Assembly: GCA_000733355.1 (NCBI GenBank)
Contig: JNVV01000002.1
Location: 731,626-795,625, forward strand
DNA from: Falciphora oryzae
Taxonomy: Eukaryota; Ascomycota; Sordariomycetes; Magnaporthales; Magnaporthaceae
DNA: 64,000 nt
Direction: 5' to 3'
A program made the translations under genes and the position numbers. Under the pieces are notes generated by a model. That model saw only the letters and a program-made list of their open reading frames with translations, had not been told where the DNA came from and did not search any database. This document shows, in pieces, positions 43,898-61,600 of this stretch. Position 1 is the first letter of the stretch, and every line of letters begins with the position of its first letter.

Positions 43898-44955
43898 CTA
43901 GGCGGTGATCTTCTTCCTCAGAATGTCCTTGAGGGTGACGGCGTCGGCAGCAAACTTGCTGATACCCTCACGCAGCTTCTCGACGGCCATCTGCTCCTCG
44001 TTGAAGTCGAAGCGGAACAGCGACTCGTCCGAGATGTACGACTTCTTCTCAATGTCGAGAGAGGCGGCGACGCTGGCATCCAGCTTCTTGGGGACAACCT
44101 CCTCCGAGTTGAGGAGCTCCTCGAGCAGGCTGGGCGCGATCGTGAGGTAGTCGCAGCCAGCGAGCTCAGTGATCTCGCCCTTGTTGCGGAAAGAGGCACC
44201 CATGACGATGGTCTTGTAGCCGTACTTCTTGTAGTAGTTGAAGATGGACTTGACCGAGGCGACACCGGGGTCCTCCTCCTTGGCGTACTCCTTCTTGTGC
44301 GCGGCCTTGTACCAGTCGAGGATACGGCCAACGAAGGGGCTGATGAGGAAGGCACCGGCCTCGGCGGCGGCGATGGCCTGGACAAGCGAGAACATGAGCG
44401 TCAGGTTGGTGTTGATGGCATGGTCACGCTGCAGGATCTCGGCGGCCTTGATGCCCTCCCAGGTGGACGCGATCTTGATCAGGACGCGGTCCTTGGAGAT
44501 GCCCTCCTTCTCGTAGAGCTAGCAGGTGGAGAAGAGGGTAAAGTGTTAGCAGCGGCCGGAACAAGAAGGCGAGAAAAGGAGAAAAGAAGGCATGTTCTCA
44601 CCTGGATGATGTGCAGGGCCTTGTCGACCGAGGCCTTGGTGTCGAAGGAGAAGCGGGCGTCGACCTCGGTGGAGACCTTGCCGGGGATGATCTTGAGGAT
44701 CTCCTTGCCGAACTCGACGAGGAGGCGGTCGAGGGCAGCGTCGACCTGCTCCTCAACAGAGCCGCCGTGCTTCTTGGCGTACTCGATGGCCTGGTCGATC
44801 AGCTTCGCGTACTCGGCCTTCTTGGAAGCGGCAAGGATGAGCGACGGGTTGGTGGTGGCATCCTGGGGCTTGTATTTGCCGATGGTGGCAAAGTCGCCCG
44901 AGTCGCTGACGACGACGGTGCCGGTGGCCTTGAGCTGCTCCAGAGCGCTAGGCAT
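43898..44955 (-). CDS. TAL1: Transaldolase (class I)
   Basis: Two exons, 44602-44955 and 43898-44518, over an 83-bp intron (GTGAGA, GCTAG; phase 0); 324 aa, the normal length. It transfers a dihydroxyacetone unit from sedoheptulose-7-phosphate to glyceraldehyde-3-phosphate in the cytosolic non-oxidative pentose phosphate pathway. Catalytic residues fit the E. coli TalB set (D17, E96, K132): D18 in [10 protein letters not shown]97 in [14 protein letters not shown], and the Schiff-base lysine K133 in [13 protein letters not shown]. Other signatures are [20 protein letters not shown] and [12 protein letters not shown]. The start is the only ATG that gives the usual N-terminus. Divergent from ARG5,6 with about 1.9 kb between. 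Confidence 0.97.
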
Positions 44956-49688
<4,733 letters not shown>

Positions 49689-50879
49689 TGACCCGTATGA
49701 AGATTTTACTCCAAACGACCTACCTCCTCGTACGCATCTACTCAGTTCCAAGCATCCTGGTAGAAGACGGCAGTAGATTCATTCCGGCGCAGGCAAAATT
49801 ATCAGGGAGTCACGGTGTTCAAAAACATCACAAAAAACTTGGGGGGCGTCGCTTTTGTTTATTATTTGTCATTTTTTCTGGGATAGGCCTGGGGAGATTT
49901 TGGTATATATTTTCTTGTACTTCTGCCGTGCCTGTCGTCGTGCTCTAGGCTTCCTCCTTAGTTCTCTTGTGTCTTGTTTTGATGTTCCTTGTTTGCTTTC
50001 TCTCTTCGGGATAAATATCCTCTCGGTGTGTTTGAAATCGTGCTGCACCATTTACCATGGGCTAGGCAAAGTTCTGTCGAATATGCATGCCCTTTAGTGA
50101 CAAGCGACCGTTCGGGAGTCAAACGCAGCACAAGTGGCACATCATGACATGGTCCCCCCTCGGGCCAGAAGTGAGTTGGGTGATGAGATTAACCCCGTCG
50201 CGTTCTACCAAACGTTCCGAGGCGGATAGGGGTGCTGCAAGGTTTTCCAAGGTGCCAGGCGAGTCCATGCAACATCTCGTGTTGGTCAACGGCGCGATCG
50301 CGCAAGCAGTCCTCTTTCGTCAAACGCCAGATATACAATAGAGGACCGAAAGCCCGTCGTTGCCAGCGTGAGGTCATGTCCAATCACCTCTTCTTCTTCC
50401 TCTTCCTCTTCCACGGCGCAAGGGAAGGACAGGATGAGGCGCTTGCCCTTCCCCTCGGCGACCCAAAACAAAACGATGATGATATCAATTCTTTCCAAAT
50501 GTTCTCGTCCAAGAGCTTGGGTATTGCCCCTCGAAAGCCCGCGAGGGCATCCCTACCGAGGGAGCAGCGGAGGATGAGGTAGCACGGGAAAAACACATCC
50601 ACACCGATCCACCATCATCACCACCGCCACCCTGTCGGCGCCCCGACGCCCCGAAGTCGTTGCTGCGTCGTAAAAACCCATTCATTACCCGACCTGGGGA
50701 GTAGGATATTGGGGGCGCTGGAAAACAAGCCCGAAAAAAACAACAGACATAAAACAAGAAAAGTGCTTTGAAAGAAAAGGAAAGAAGAAAAAACGCCGCG
50801 CCATTCCAGTGTCCGTTCGTACATACAAATGCGTCAAAATCTTCTCTCCTCATCTGTTGCTCGTTTGCATAGTAAGACT
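49689..50879. other. Convergent 3' flanks, no gene recognised
   Basis: Between the 3' ends of ARG5,6 and the synaptobrevin gene. Short frames only, without support; the first 300 bp are T-rich as expected for 3' UTR. Confidence 0.5.
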
Positions 50880-51665
50880 TTAGTTGCTGGGCTTGAAGTG
50901 GACGACGATGGGGATGATGATGATCAAGAGCAGGATGATGATGCCGACGATGATGCAGACACGCATCTTCATGTCCTGTTTTGCAAGGAAGAACACAGAG
51001 TTAGAAACTGCAAGAGGAATGGGTGTTTAGAGCAGTCGTGATTCAGGGGAAACCTTACCTTCCACCACATCTGCTTGCGGACCCTGTTGGCGCCGCGGCG
51101 GAAGCCCTGGGCCGACTGGGCGAGGTTGTCCGTCTTGTCTTGCAGGACATCGAGGCGCTCGCCACGCTGGGCGACCGAGTTGATGTTGTCCCTCATCACG
51201 CCGACGGTGTCATCGATTTGCTGTTGGCGACAAAGGCAATCGTTAGCCATGCTTGTTTTTCTGTTTGTTGGTGGTTTTTGATTGCCTGATTTGTCGCTAT
51301 TCCTCATCGCCCAGCCAGCACCAATCAATGTTTGCCATCGATTACACGGCGGCTGGGCGCGCGCGGATGGTCCCGGCGACGGAGATAAACGCTCCTGAGC
51401 ATGATGCGACATCCCCGTTGAGCGGCGGCGGTCGCTGAATCTTTGTTGGTTCCGACCGCGGACTTCCGACGGTCGATCGCCATCCAGATTGCGTCGGCTG
51501 TTTGGCCACGGCGCTGCTGCGCTTTCGCTGCTTGTCTCAATGACTTACGCTTTGGAGCGCCTGCGTCCTAGCATTCCCCCCAGCACCGGCTCCGGCACCG
51601 GCGCCGCGGGCGCCGCCCTGCTGGCCGTTGGGGATGTAGGGGTCGTAAGGAGCGTCCTCAGGCAT
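50880..51665 (-). CDS. SNC1: Synaptobrevin/VAMP R-SNARE of exocytosis
   Basis: Three exons: 51549-51665, 51059-51220 and 50880-50975; 124 aa. Intron 1 is long (328 bp) and intron 2 is 82 bp; donors GTAAGT and GTAAGG, acceptors CAACAG and AAACAG, both phase 0. A Gly/Ala-rich N-terminus ([13 protein letters not shown]) precedes the SNARE helix [38 protein letters not shown]; the Arg in [10 protein letters not shown] is the zero-layer residue. The motif ends at RVRKQMWWK and is followed by [11 protein letters not shown] and a C-terminal anchor ([16 protein letters not shown]). It pairs with Sso/Sec9-type t-SNAREs to fuse secretory vesicles with the plasma membrane, which in hyphae means apical growth. 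Confidence 0.96.
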
Positions 51666-52366
51666 TGTGGTGGTGGTGTGTGGTGGTTGCTGTGGCGAGA
51701 GCGCCGGTGGAGAGCGAGCGATCTATCTAGTCGCCTGAGATTGTCGAGTTGCGGCTCTTTGGCAACAATGGCGTATGCGAAAAAGTCGAGCGAACGGCGG
51801 CGACGGCTTCGTGGGTGGTTGTGATCTGGCTCGCAGATTTGCAGAGGAGGAGGAGGAATTGCGGGTTTAGGTGGTGACGGGTTGGGTGGTTGGAGGGTGA
51901 AGGTGAGGGAGGAGAGAAAGAGCCCGAAACAGAAAACGGGCCAGCGCCAGGGAAATACTAAACCCACTTGGCGGCGGCGCTGCTCTGACGGCCGCACCCT
52001 GTGAGTTGAGGTGGCACCGCCGAGCGAAAGGCGCTGCGAGTTGATCCAGAGGGAGGCGGCCCCACCCCCAACCTTCCCAGTCAATGCACGTGAGAGCGAG
52101 AGGGCTGTTAGCGGGCGACCGAGGCTGTTGGGCGGAGCGCCCTACACAGCCCGGGTCGCCGCCTAACACCGGACCTCCCTTGTCCCCAGCCGTTGACTTG
52201 GATACGAGCCGGGAAGTGGCCCAGCAACATCCAAATTTTAGGTCGTCACCACGGCCGTCAATCAAAATCGGCCCAAAAAGCGAACAAAGCCAAGCAAGAT
52301 GCAGCGCAACCATGCGCACACGGGCTCTCCGGCCTAATGAGAATAGAAACCTGATATTTTTGTGTA

Positions 52367-52391
52367 TTTTTTTTTTTTTTTTTTTTTTTTT
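52367..52391 (+). repeat. T25 homopolymer
   Basis: Second-longest homopolymer in the window, intergenic between SNC1 and LIP5. Confidence 0.9.
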
Positions 52392-52548
52392 AATATGTAC
52401 CTCTGCCCGTGAGCTGTGTGTTTCAATGTTCCTTGAAAGACGACGCGGCTCGACAGCCTCCGCTCGGGTGGTAACTGGTGGGCTCCCGAACCGACCTCCC
52501 CAGGCAGGCAGCTGTGGCTCTTAGCCCCTCGCCTACCAAAAGCGGCAT

Positions 52549-52725
52549 TCAATAGACGCCCAGCACCATGACGACGCCCGTGTGGCTGGAGTCGGATCCT
52601 TCGGGGAGAGCGCTGTCGTTGGCCATGGATTGATTCCACAATCCGAGGTGCTCTTCCTCCCACTCGGTGGCATGCTTCCAGACGCCAGCCAGTGGTTGCC
52701 TCCATTTCTGTTGCAGACGTTCCAT
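52549..52725 (-). CDS. Possible small protein, unknown
   Basis: 58 codons from ATG at 52725 to TGA. The translation is protein-like: MERLQQKWRQPLAGVWKHAT then EWEEEHLGLWNQSMA, a Trp-rich amphipathic helix pair, with a short hydrophobic end GVVMVLGVY. The frame extends eight codons upstream of the ATG to a TGA, and no upstream exon was found. No family recognised; it may be chance. Confidence 0.28.
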   Translation of the reverse strand: MERLQQKWRQPLAGVWKHATEWEEEHLGLWNQSMANDSALPEGSDSSHTGVVMVLGVY

Positions 52726-53474
52726 TCTGTCCTCAGGGGAACCAGCCAATCAACTCGCTGGGGCCTGGGCCTTTGACGCTTGTCCCGAGTGTTCCACGTC
52801 GGTTTCATCGACTTTTCGTTTGGCCCCTTTCCGTGCAGCACCTATCGAAGAGCAGCACCAGCACCCGCGCAAAGACGGCTGCCAAAAAGCATCCACGCGC
52901 TCGGGTGCATTCGCGGATGCAACATGCATTCGATATTCACGATATGCATTTAGGCTTTGATGGGTTGCGAAAGGCTTTCGGGAGACGCCCGTCACGTGCA
53001 GACAATTGCAGAAGATGAGGGGTCCAGCTCGCCGACCTCGTGAGCTGGAACCCCAGCAGTTCGTAATTGGCACCCCACGAAAGGACACAGAAGAGGATAT
53101 AGGAAAGGATGTAGCAAAGCAGCGGGGAAAGATATAGGAGAAAAGAGACCAGAAAATAAACCAGAAAAGATACAGGGACAGCGGTTGGAATGTCGCCTGC
53201 CGTAGCAAAGTGCCCATCCCGTGACTTTCCCGCTGGCCAACCGCATGAGCACGGTGCCCGCCGGATTCGCGGCCAGAGACGGGTAAAGCCGGCGCGCCAC
53301 GTGACGAAATGCCTCATCTTTGCCCGCCGCCCTCCTCGGAGCCTCTCCGGTGCGTCGGATTGCCAACCCTTGCTGGACCTGACGCAATAATACAATAATA
53401 CCGGACCCGGGCGTCCTGGACACACCTCGACCTCCGAGCAACGCTGCCCGCCAGGCCCGAGGCCCCCTTCCGCC

Positions 53475-54871
53475 ATGGCTTCATCACTCCCCTCCACGTT
53501 CCGCCACACCGCCGCCGGTTCGCTCCGGCGGTCCCTCGCCGCCACATTTGTCAGCTCCGCAAGAACATACGCGACCACCGTCTCCTCGCCGGGGAGCAGT
53601 AGGAACAGCAGCACCGAGCCCGCAACCACACCAGCACCAGCGTCAGCATCAGCAACAAAGCCCGCCGCCCCACGGCCGACATACTTCAAGGACACGACCG
53701 TCGCGCCCTTCTCCGACTTTGTCAGCTCCGCCGCCCCGCTGTCCCCGAGCGAGGCCTACACCCTCCGCACCGCCGAGGTCGGCCCGGCCGGCCGCCGCCG
53801 CACCATCACGCGCCTGCCCGAGTGGCTCAAGACGCCCCTCCCCAACCCCGGCAGCAACGACAACTTCCGCAGCATCAAGGCCGACCTGCGCGGCCTGGGC
53901 CTGCACACCGTGTGCGAGGAGGCCCGCTGCCCCAACATCACCGAGTGCTGGGGTGGCTCCTCCAAGGCCGCCGCCACCGCCACCATCATGCTCATGGGCG
54001 ACACATGCACCCGCGGCTGCCGCTTCTGCAGCGTCAAGACCAGCCGCACCCCTCCCCCGCTCGACCCCCACGAGCCCGAGCACGTCGCCGAGGCCCTGGC
54101 CCGCTGGGGCCTGGGCTACGTCGTGCTCACCAGCGTCGACCGCGACGACCTGGCCGACGGCGGCGCCCGCCACTTCGCCGAGACCATCCGCAAGATCAAG
54201 GCCAAGAAGCCGACGCTGCTGGTCGAGGCCCTGACCGGCGACTTCGCGGGGGACCTCGACATGGCCCGCCTCGTCGCCGACAGCGGCCTGGACGTCTACG
54301 CGCACAACATGGAGACGGTAGAGGGGCTGACCCCCTACGTCCGCGACCGCCGCGCCACCTTCCGCCGCAGCCTGGCCCTGCTCGAGGACATCAAGAAGTA
54401 CAAGGGCGACGACATCATCACAAAGACCAGCCTGATGCTGGGGCTCGGCGAGCAGGAGGAGGAGATTTGGGACACACTAAGGGGTATGTCACTCTTTTTT
54501 CTCTGATCCCCCTACCTTTTCCCATCTCACGCTCGTGCCCACTAACACTCAATTTACCTCCCCCCACAGAGCTGAGAAAGGCAAACGTCGACGTCGTGAC
54601 CTTTGGCCAGTACATGCGCCCGACCAAGCGCCACCTCAAGGTCGAGAAGTACGTGACCCCGGACGAGTTCGAGCTGTGGCGCCGGCGCGCCCTCGACATG
54701 GGCTTCCTCTACTGCGCCAGCGGGCCCCTCGTCCGCTCCTCCTACAAGGCCGGTGAGGCCTTCATCGAGAACGTCCTCCGCAAGCGCGCCGGCGAGAAGG
54801 CAGCAGCAGCCGCCGCCGCCGCCGTCGGCACCACCGCCAATGCCAGCACCGCTGGCGGCCCGGCTATATAG
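53475..54871 (+). CDS. LIP5: Lipoyl synthase, mitochondrial
   Basis: Two exons, 53475-54483 and 54570-54871, over an 86-bp intron (GTATGT, ACTAACACT branch, CCACAG; phase 1); 436 aa. A radical-SAM enzyme that inserts two sulfurs into octanoyl-protein to make lipoyl groups on PDH, KGDH and GCV-H. Residues 1-65 are a Ser/Ala/Arg-rich mitochondrial presequence. The auxiliary cluster motif is [12 protein letters not shown] (C-x4-C-x5-C), the radical-SAM motif is CTRGCRFC (C-x3-C-x2-C), and [16 protein letters not shown] and VYAHNMETV are family signatures. The second exon continues [16 protein letters not shown] and [12 protein letters not shown]. The C-terminus is extended by an Ala-rich run ([13 protein letters not shown]) that is unusual but harmless-looking. 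Confidence 0.97.
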
Positions 54872-55622
54872 GCGGTGTCCATGGGAGCTCAAGAAAAGCT
54901 TTTCTTTCAACACAAAAGAATCGACCGGGCGCGCGCAAGCCAACCGAGCCCTCCACATTTCAACACTCATGTATTATTTCTATACACAGGCCGTGGAGAA
55001 AAGGACGGCTTACTTATTATCATGACAAATTTCGCTCTGGGATGGGATAGAAAGGGAATATCAATAATTCTGGATGTCTTTCATAAAGAGTCGCACGTTG
55101 ACATTGTCAAGGTGCTTACTTGTATCTTCGTTCTCGCATCAAGCTTGAGATCGACGTCACGAAAATCAGAGGCGATAAGCTGACACAAAGTAAACCAACT
55201 ATCTGTAATCTACATACGGTCGACCCATGACCTATTTCCCATCCGATGCTCCTGACTTCCATAGCCATTCCAGTGATATCCTCGGTCTATTCTTTCACCT
55301 AACGTAGTCCAACAACAAACGAAGCATGTCCTCACACTTCGTATCGACCCCTTGCAGGTTCTTTGAGCTCTATCAGAAAAACAAAATGGCCGGCTAGAGA
55401 AGGCAGTAGACAAAACATTCAAGCAAGAAAAATGGGGTATACGACCAACAAACAATGAGAAAAGAAGGAGAGCGAAGTAGAAGTGAGAGGAGACGAGTCG
55501 GAATTTGCAGGTGTAGAGTACCAAGTGAGAATCTTTACGGGTGCGAAATTCCAGTAATCAAACATAAAAAAGGGGAACAAGAGGGAGTGTCGCCGGTCTA
55601 GGGTCTGATGTCTGTTGTCGCG
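54872..55622. other. Convergent 3' flanks, no gene recognised
   Basis: Spacer between the 3' ends of LIP5 and the polyketide synthase. Nothing coding recognised. Confidence 0.5.
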
Positions 55623-58600
55623 CTACTCGGCGTCGGTGACGGCGGTGGCGCGAACGCGCCTAGAGATGTAGTGCCCGAGGTCGCGGATGCTGGCAAAGTC
55701 GTCGATATCGCCGACAGCGACGCCCGTCTGGTCGACTATCCAGCGGGTGATGCTCAGCTTGACGAGCGAGTCGACGCCGTAGTTGACCGTCGACTTGGAC
55801 ACGTCCAGGATCGCAGCGAGCCCCGTGATGGTCCTCCTCCTCCTCGTGCGGCGGCCGCCGCCATCGGGTTTTGTGTTGCTGCTGTTGCCAGCCTCGCTGC
55901 TGCTGCCGCTGCTGCCGCTGCTGCTGCTACTGCTGCCTCCGCTGTTTCCGCGGGCGTGGCGCGTGCCGTCCGCCCCGGTCGACGCGCCCATGCCCAGAAG
56001 CCGGCCCAGCTGGCGCGCCACGCCCATGACGGCGATCGAGTCGGCCTCCTCCTCCGAGGGCGCGGCGCGGATCTCGGCATACAATTCTTTGCCGCCCTTC
56101 CCGCCCTTCGACCGCGCTGCTCTCGGGGCCGCGGCCGTGGTCTCGACAGGGAGGTCGACCTGGTTCAGATACTCGAACAGGCCAGAGTTCGTCCAGTGCG
56201 GGCTCGATGTGCCGTTCTGCAGGGTCAGCCCGCCCGTTCTAAGAGCGGTGACCACCTGCGCCGGAAGCCGAAGCGTCCGCTCCGTCTTGACCTCGAGGGG
56301 ATCGGCCATGGCGCGCTCGAGCAGGTATCGCACGTCTGCTAGGCGCACGCCGAAGAAGCCGTTTGCGAGCATCATGTCCAGGAGACGCTCGTTCTCGGCT
56401 ACTACGCCGGCCTCAAGCACGAGGCCGAGGTCCAGCGAGATGTTGCGCCTATCCTTGTCTCGGCCCCCGAGGTTTGTCTGCTGTAGAAACTGTCGGTGCT
56501 CGGCCAATGCGTCTTGGAAAGTGTTGCCCGCCGCGTAGTTGGCTTGCCCGTGATTGCCCAGGATACCCGAGGCGCTGGAAAGGAGGATGAAGAAGTCCAT
56601 GTCGTCCGGCAGGCAGCGGTGCAGATTCCAGGACCCCATCGCCTTGGGACGGAATGCCGCTTGCCATTTCTCGAATGTCATCGTCTCGAACGTGGAATCC
56701 TAAGTGAAGAATATGTATGGTTAGCCAAGCCTTCGATAGATCAAAGGTAGCAAGACGCTAGAAGGCTTACCTGGATGACGGCTGCGCATTGTATAGTCCC
56801 CTTTATTGGAGGCATCTCTCGCTGGATAGTGGTCAGGGCCTCTCGTAGCTGGCCTTCGTCACAAACATCAACAGAGACGTCTCGCGTTGTCACCCCCTGA
56901 GATTTCAGCGTCTCCAGAAGCTGAATGGCCGCCTTGGACGTCGGGCCGGACCGAGAAAGGAACACGATGTGCCGGGCACCCTTCTCGGCGAGTAGCTGCG
57001 CTATGGCGCGCCCGATTCCGCCGAAACCCCCGACCAGTATGTACGTCGCTTCTGCCTCCAGCTGGGCCGGCCTCGTCAGCCTTACCGGGATCGGGACCCG
57101 AGCGGTGTCGCGCGCAACCAGAGTGTGGGAGCCCAGATACGGGTCTGCTGTGAATGACTTGAAAGCATCGCTCAGCTTGTCGAAGCCGCACTCATGCGTG
57201 GGATCTAGACGCAACTTGGCAAGTTCCCTCTGAGACAGCAGTTCGTTCATCACGCGAAGTGCCTCGTCGATTGCCGCTGGCCGACGCTTGGCAAGGGTCT
57301 GAACATCGAACGCCTCGAACGAAACCTGCTTCAGCATCGCCTTGTGCATTGCCGGGGGTTCGAGAGACTTGACCGCCAGTTGCGCAACACGTCCATCTGC
57401 TTGTATGTTTTATTGATTAGCATGTGGCTTTTTGGCATTGGTCTTAGGGGTCTTTGTATGGTGGACTGTAGGACTTGACTTACACTCGGCGCAGCACTCG
57501 AAGTTGACTGCGAGGTGGCACGGCGTAGGGTTGAATATGACGTCGGCACCACCTCCGTTGGTCAGTCGCTGGACGGCGTGTACGAGATAGCTGTCAGCGT
57601 CCAATATCATGTTTTCAGCCATGTGTAGTTTCTCTTGAACCACCTGCCGCTGTTCCTCGCTCGAAACCACAGCAAGCACGACAGCCCCGTTCGCGCGCGC
57701 AATTTGAACGGCAGCTTGGCCGCATGCTGAGGCAGCCCCATGCACTAAGACGGTTTCCCCCTTCTCCAGTCGGCCGAAGATGAGAAGTCCGTATACCGCT
57801 GTGAGAATGGCCGTCGGGGAGAAGTGTGAGGAGGATGTGGCGGGATCGTCCAAGGCCCAGGCGAACTTTTCATCAACCACGACGGAGGTCTTGATGGTAT
57901 TGCGAGCAAAGACGACAACTGTATCGCCGGCGCTGCAGCTGGTGACGTCTGGTCCAACTTCAACCACGCTGCCCTTGGCGTCAGAGCCGATCTCGCCACC
58001 ACTGTGGTTGACGATTGCTTCGACATCGTCGGGTAGGAGCTGGCACGCCTCAACCTTGACCCTGACTTCCGATTTGTTCAATGGCCTAGTTGCTTCCGTG
58101 TCGTCTTCGAAGTACAGACCGTCGGGCCCGGCGACCGACACTGGCGCGAGTTTCAGTGGTCGATGTTTCTGCCAAAGCGCAAAGTCCTCGATGTGCTCGG
58201 GTCGCTTGCGGCCTTTCTCGATCAGAGAGTTTAGAACCGTCAGGGTCATGAGGCGGGGAATGAAAATCTTGCCGCCTCGTAAAACGTGCTCAAAGTCCTT
58301 CTGGGTTGCGAGCTTGACGAAGCCCATTTCAAGGACGGAGACGATGCCCCGAGCTGTGTTATCGTCGTCACCATCAGCCTCGAGATCGATGTCAATAGAT
58401 AGAAGCCTCCTCTGGCTGTCCTCAGATCGCAAGGCGCGGGTCAGTCCGATGGCCGCCGCCATGCGGGGATCCCGGACTGACATTTGACCTCCGCCAGTGA
58501 CCCAGACCATGTTGCGTAACCGGAACAGATTTCGCACTGCTTCCCATTGGCCCTCCTCCATGGCGAAGATGAACGGATGCTCGGCCTCGAGGAGTGAGAT

Positions 58601-61600
58601 GTGGACTGCATCGCTCATAGGTGTGTTCAGTTGAGGCGAAAAGTGCACAAACTTGCAGTCGTCGGCCAATGATTCTCGGATACGGCCCGCGATGAACTCG
58701 CCGAGAGCGTTGACTCGGGAAGATGCGTTCGGCGGCATTATAACGACGATCTCTGGGGCTCGAACAGATGGCAGTCCCTTCGGGCCGGGTGACCCCTTGG
58801 CGAGTATGTAGGATTGTCCCTTGGGTAAACGCCCAAAACCTGTGAGGATTCTGAGTCCTGAGAACCCGGCCTCTATAAACATGGGGCGGAGTTTGGAGAA
58901 GTTTGCTTCCAGTCCCCCATAGGCAGCGTCATCCAGCGCCAGGACGATATGTCCTCCGGTAGTTAGAACGCTATTCAGCATTGAGACGTCCTCGAGCTGG
59001 GACTGATGGAGAGTGACAAGATCGTGTGACCCGAAGGCGATGGCCTCTAGTGAGACTTGATCCCACGCCACTCGCTCGAGGACTTTGCTTGCAAGCGAGG
59101 ATTTCTGCAGCTCCGTAATTGCCGCTTCTGGACACTCACACATAGTGTATGACGTGAAGCGAGGGGTTTCGTACCCGGCCCCGAGCACACGGGTGAACTC
59201 CATCGCGGTGATGGGTGATCCTCCAACCTGAAGTATGGAGAGTGACGGCGTCGAGTGCCCGAGGAGGTCAAGCCAGGTTTCAAGGCTCTCCGCCGCACTG
59301 TCTCTAACGTCCTCCTTCCACACAATCTCAGCGCAGAGGTTGCGGTGGTTGGGAAGGTATCCGAGGCCGTCGGCAGGGCAGGCAGATTTGAGCTCGAGTC
59401 CCTTGACCACCACCATGGGCTTGTCCACCTGCTTGTCAAACATGACGATGTCCGCGGACGCTTGTCGAGGGCCGGCGCTCTGGGCTGTAGTGTAACCCAG
59501 AAACCTTGCCCCAGCGCCCTGAGGCGTCTTGGCCGAGACAAACACGCTTTTGATGGAGCATGGCATCATAGCCTCACCCTCTCCGAGAGCAAAGACGGTC
59601 TGGATCATCCCGTCGAGAGTGGCCGGGTGGATGATGTGCGCGTACTCGAACCCGAATGGCATCCTCGACTTGGTGTCCGGAACTTGAATCTCGCTATGGC
59701 ACACATGTGTGCCGACCTTGCTCCTCTCGACCGCAACGATGTTCCGGAACAGAGGACCGTAATTCAGGCCAACGCTATCCAGGCCCTCGTACAGATGCCT
59801 GGGGTTGACCGAATCCCCGCAAAGCACCTTGGCCTCTTCGTACTTCCGGCGCAGAAGCGAGGCCTCGATCTCCTGCTCGCCCTCCTGGCTTTGGTGGCCG
59901 CCGGCATATATGATGGTCACAAGCCCCTGCGCGTGCTTGAGATTGGCGTGGCTCCCCGTCTTTGTGATGACGCTGAACTCATGAGCCACTGAGGCTTGGT
60001 GAGTAGCGGCGGCCGACGACGGGGAACCCTCGGCGGGCCTGGTCAAGATCGCATGCTCGATTCCCTCGGCAGAGCGAGGGATGATGATGGGGCTGAAGAT
60101 CTCAAACGACGAGATCTCGAAACCGTGCACCTCCCGATTCGAGCTTTCCGCCAGCTGCTGCGCCGCCTGAATGGCCATGGCAATGAAACCGGCCGCGGGA
60201 TAGATGATTGATCTCTGGACTTGGTGGTCCTCGATCCAGGGGTTCTCACTGATGCGGAAGAAGCCGCGCCAGGACGGTTCCGTTGGAATGCCAGGATTTA
60301 CCGGGGCGCCGATCAGGTCTTCGCGGCCATGTGACCGAAACCGGTTGCCTCTGGAGATTTTTGACTCGGACCAGTACTTCCTGTCGTGGTTCCATGGGTA
60401 GGGAGGGAAGTCGTACAGGTGCTGCGGAACTCGCGACCCATCACTACCAGCCCCTTGCTTGCAGCGCGTCCAGTCGGTCTTGATATCGCAGCCTCGAGCC
60501 CACAGATCGCCTAGAAGGTTGAGGGCAGACTCGGCTGCGTCAATGTTCTTGTGAAGTACCGACAGGCAGGGGATGGGGTCTCGGTAGCCCATGGCGCTGA
60601 GGATCCGGCCGATGGTGCCGCCCCATACGGCTTGTGGGCTTACCTCCACCATGACGTCCGGCTTGATAGTCTTGATCATCGTTTGAACAGCTTGGTGGAA
60701 GCGGACCGGAGAGACAAGGTTATCAACCCAGTAGTTGGTGCCCAGGTCCCTGGCCGTGATCTCCGACCCTGTCAGAGATGAGTACATTGTGACTCCCTGG
60801 GTTGACGTCTGCACTTGAATATGCCCAATCTCTTTGCGATAACTGTCGGCTACCGCGGCCATATGATGGGAATGGTAGGCGGTGTCCACTTGTACCAGTC
60901 GGTTGAAGACGCTATCGCTCACAAGCTCCTTCTGGACGTCGAGGACGGCGCCCTCATCTCCGGAGAGAGTGACCAGCTTCGGGCCGTTGTAGCATGCGAT
61001 CCGGACCGAGCCAGATGGGACTTTGTCAAGATATTGTTGAACCTCTCGATCAGACAGACTAACCGCCAACATTCGGCCCCGCGGTGCGGACTTGTCGCTC
61101 TGCCAGGTTGCGACGCAGTGGCCCCGGAAGTAAGCTGTTCTCCAGGCACTCTCTCTCGTAATGGCGCTGCACGCGTATGCGGCCGCAATCTCGCCTGACG
61201 AATGCCCAACGACAGCTGCCGGCATAATGTTGCCGGCTCGGAGAAGGTCGACAAGTGCTACTTGTACTGCCGTCGTGAGTGCCTGCGACATGAGTGGCTG
61301 GTCGACGAGCGACAGATGCTGAGGGGCTGTCAGTTCGCTCAGCAGGTCGAACCGTCCTTTCAAGGACTCGCGGATGTACACGCTGGCAGCGGCGACACTG
61401 TTCACGAACACAGGGTAGTTGAGAAGTTCCCTACCCATAGCCCACCACTGCGCGCCCTGTCCTGAGAAGACAAACGCAAGGTGGATCTTGGTATCTCGGG
61501 AAGACTGGATAACAGATCCGACCGCTCCGGCGGACAGCTTCTTCAAAAGGTCTTCAGAGTCTCGACTGACAATGTAACCCTTGTAATCCAGTTTTGACCG

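Larger units (their letters stand above)
51666..53474. promoter_or_regulatory. Divergent upstream region of SNC1 and LIP5
   Basis: 1.8 kb between start codons. CT-rich (in SNC1 sense) just upstream of SNC1. T25 at 52367-52391. Apart from the doubtful small frame at 52549-52725 no gene is recognised. Confidence 0.45.
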
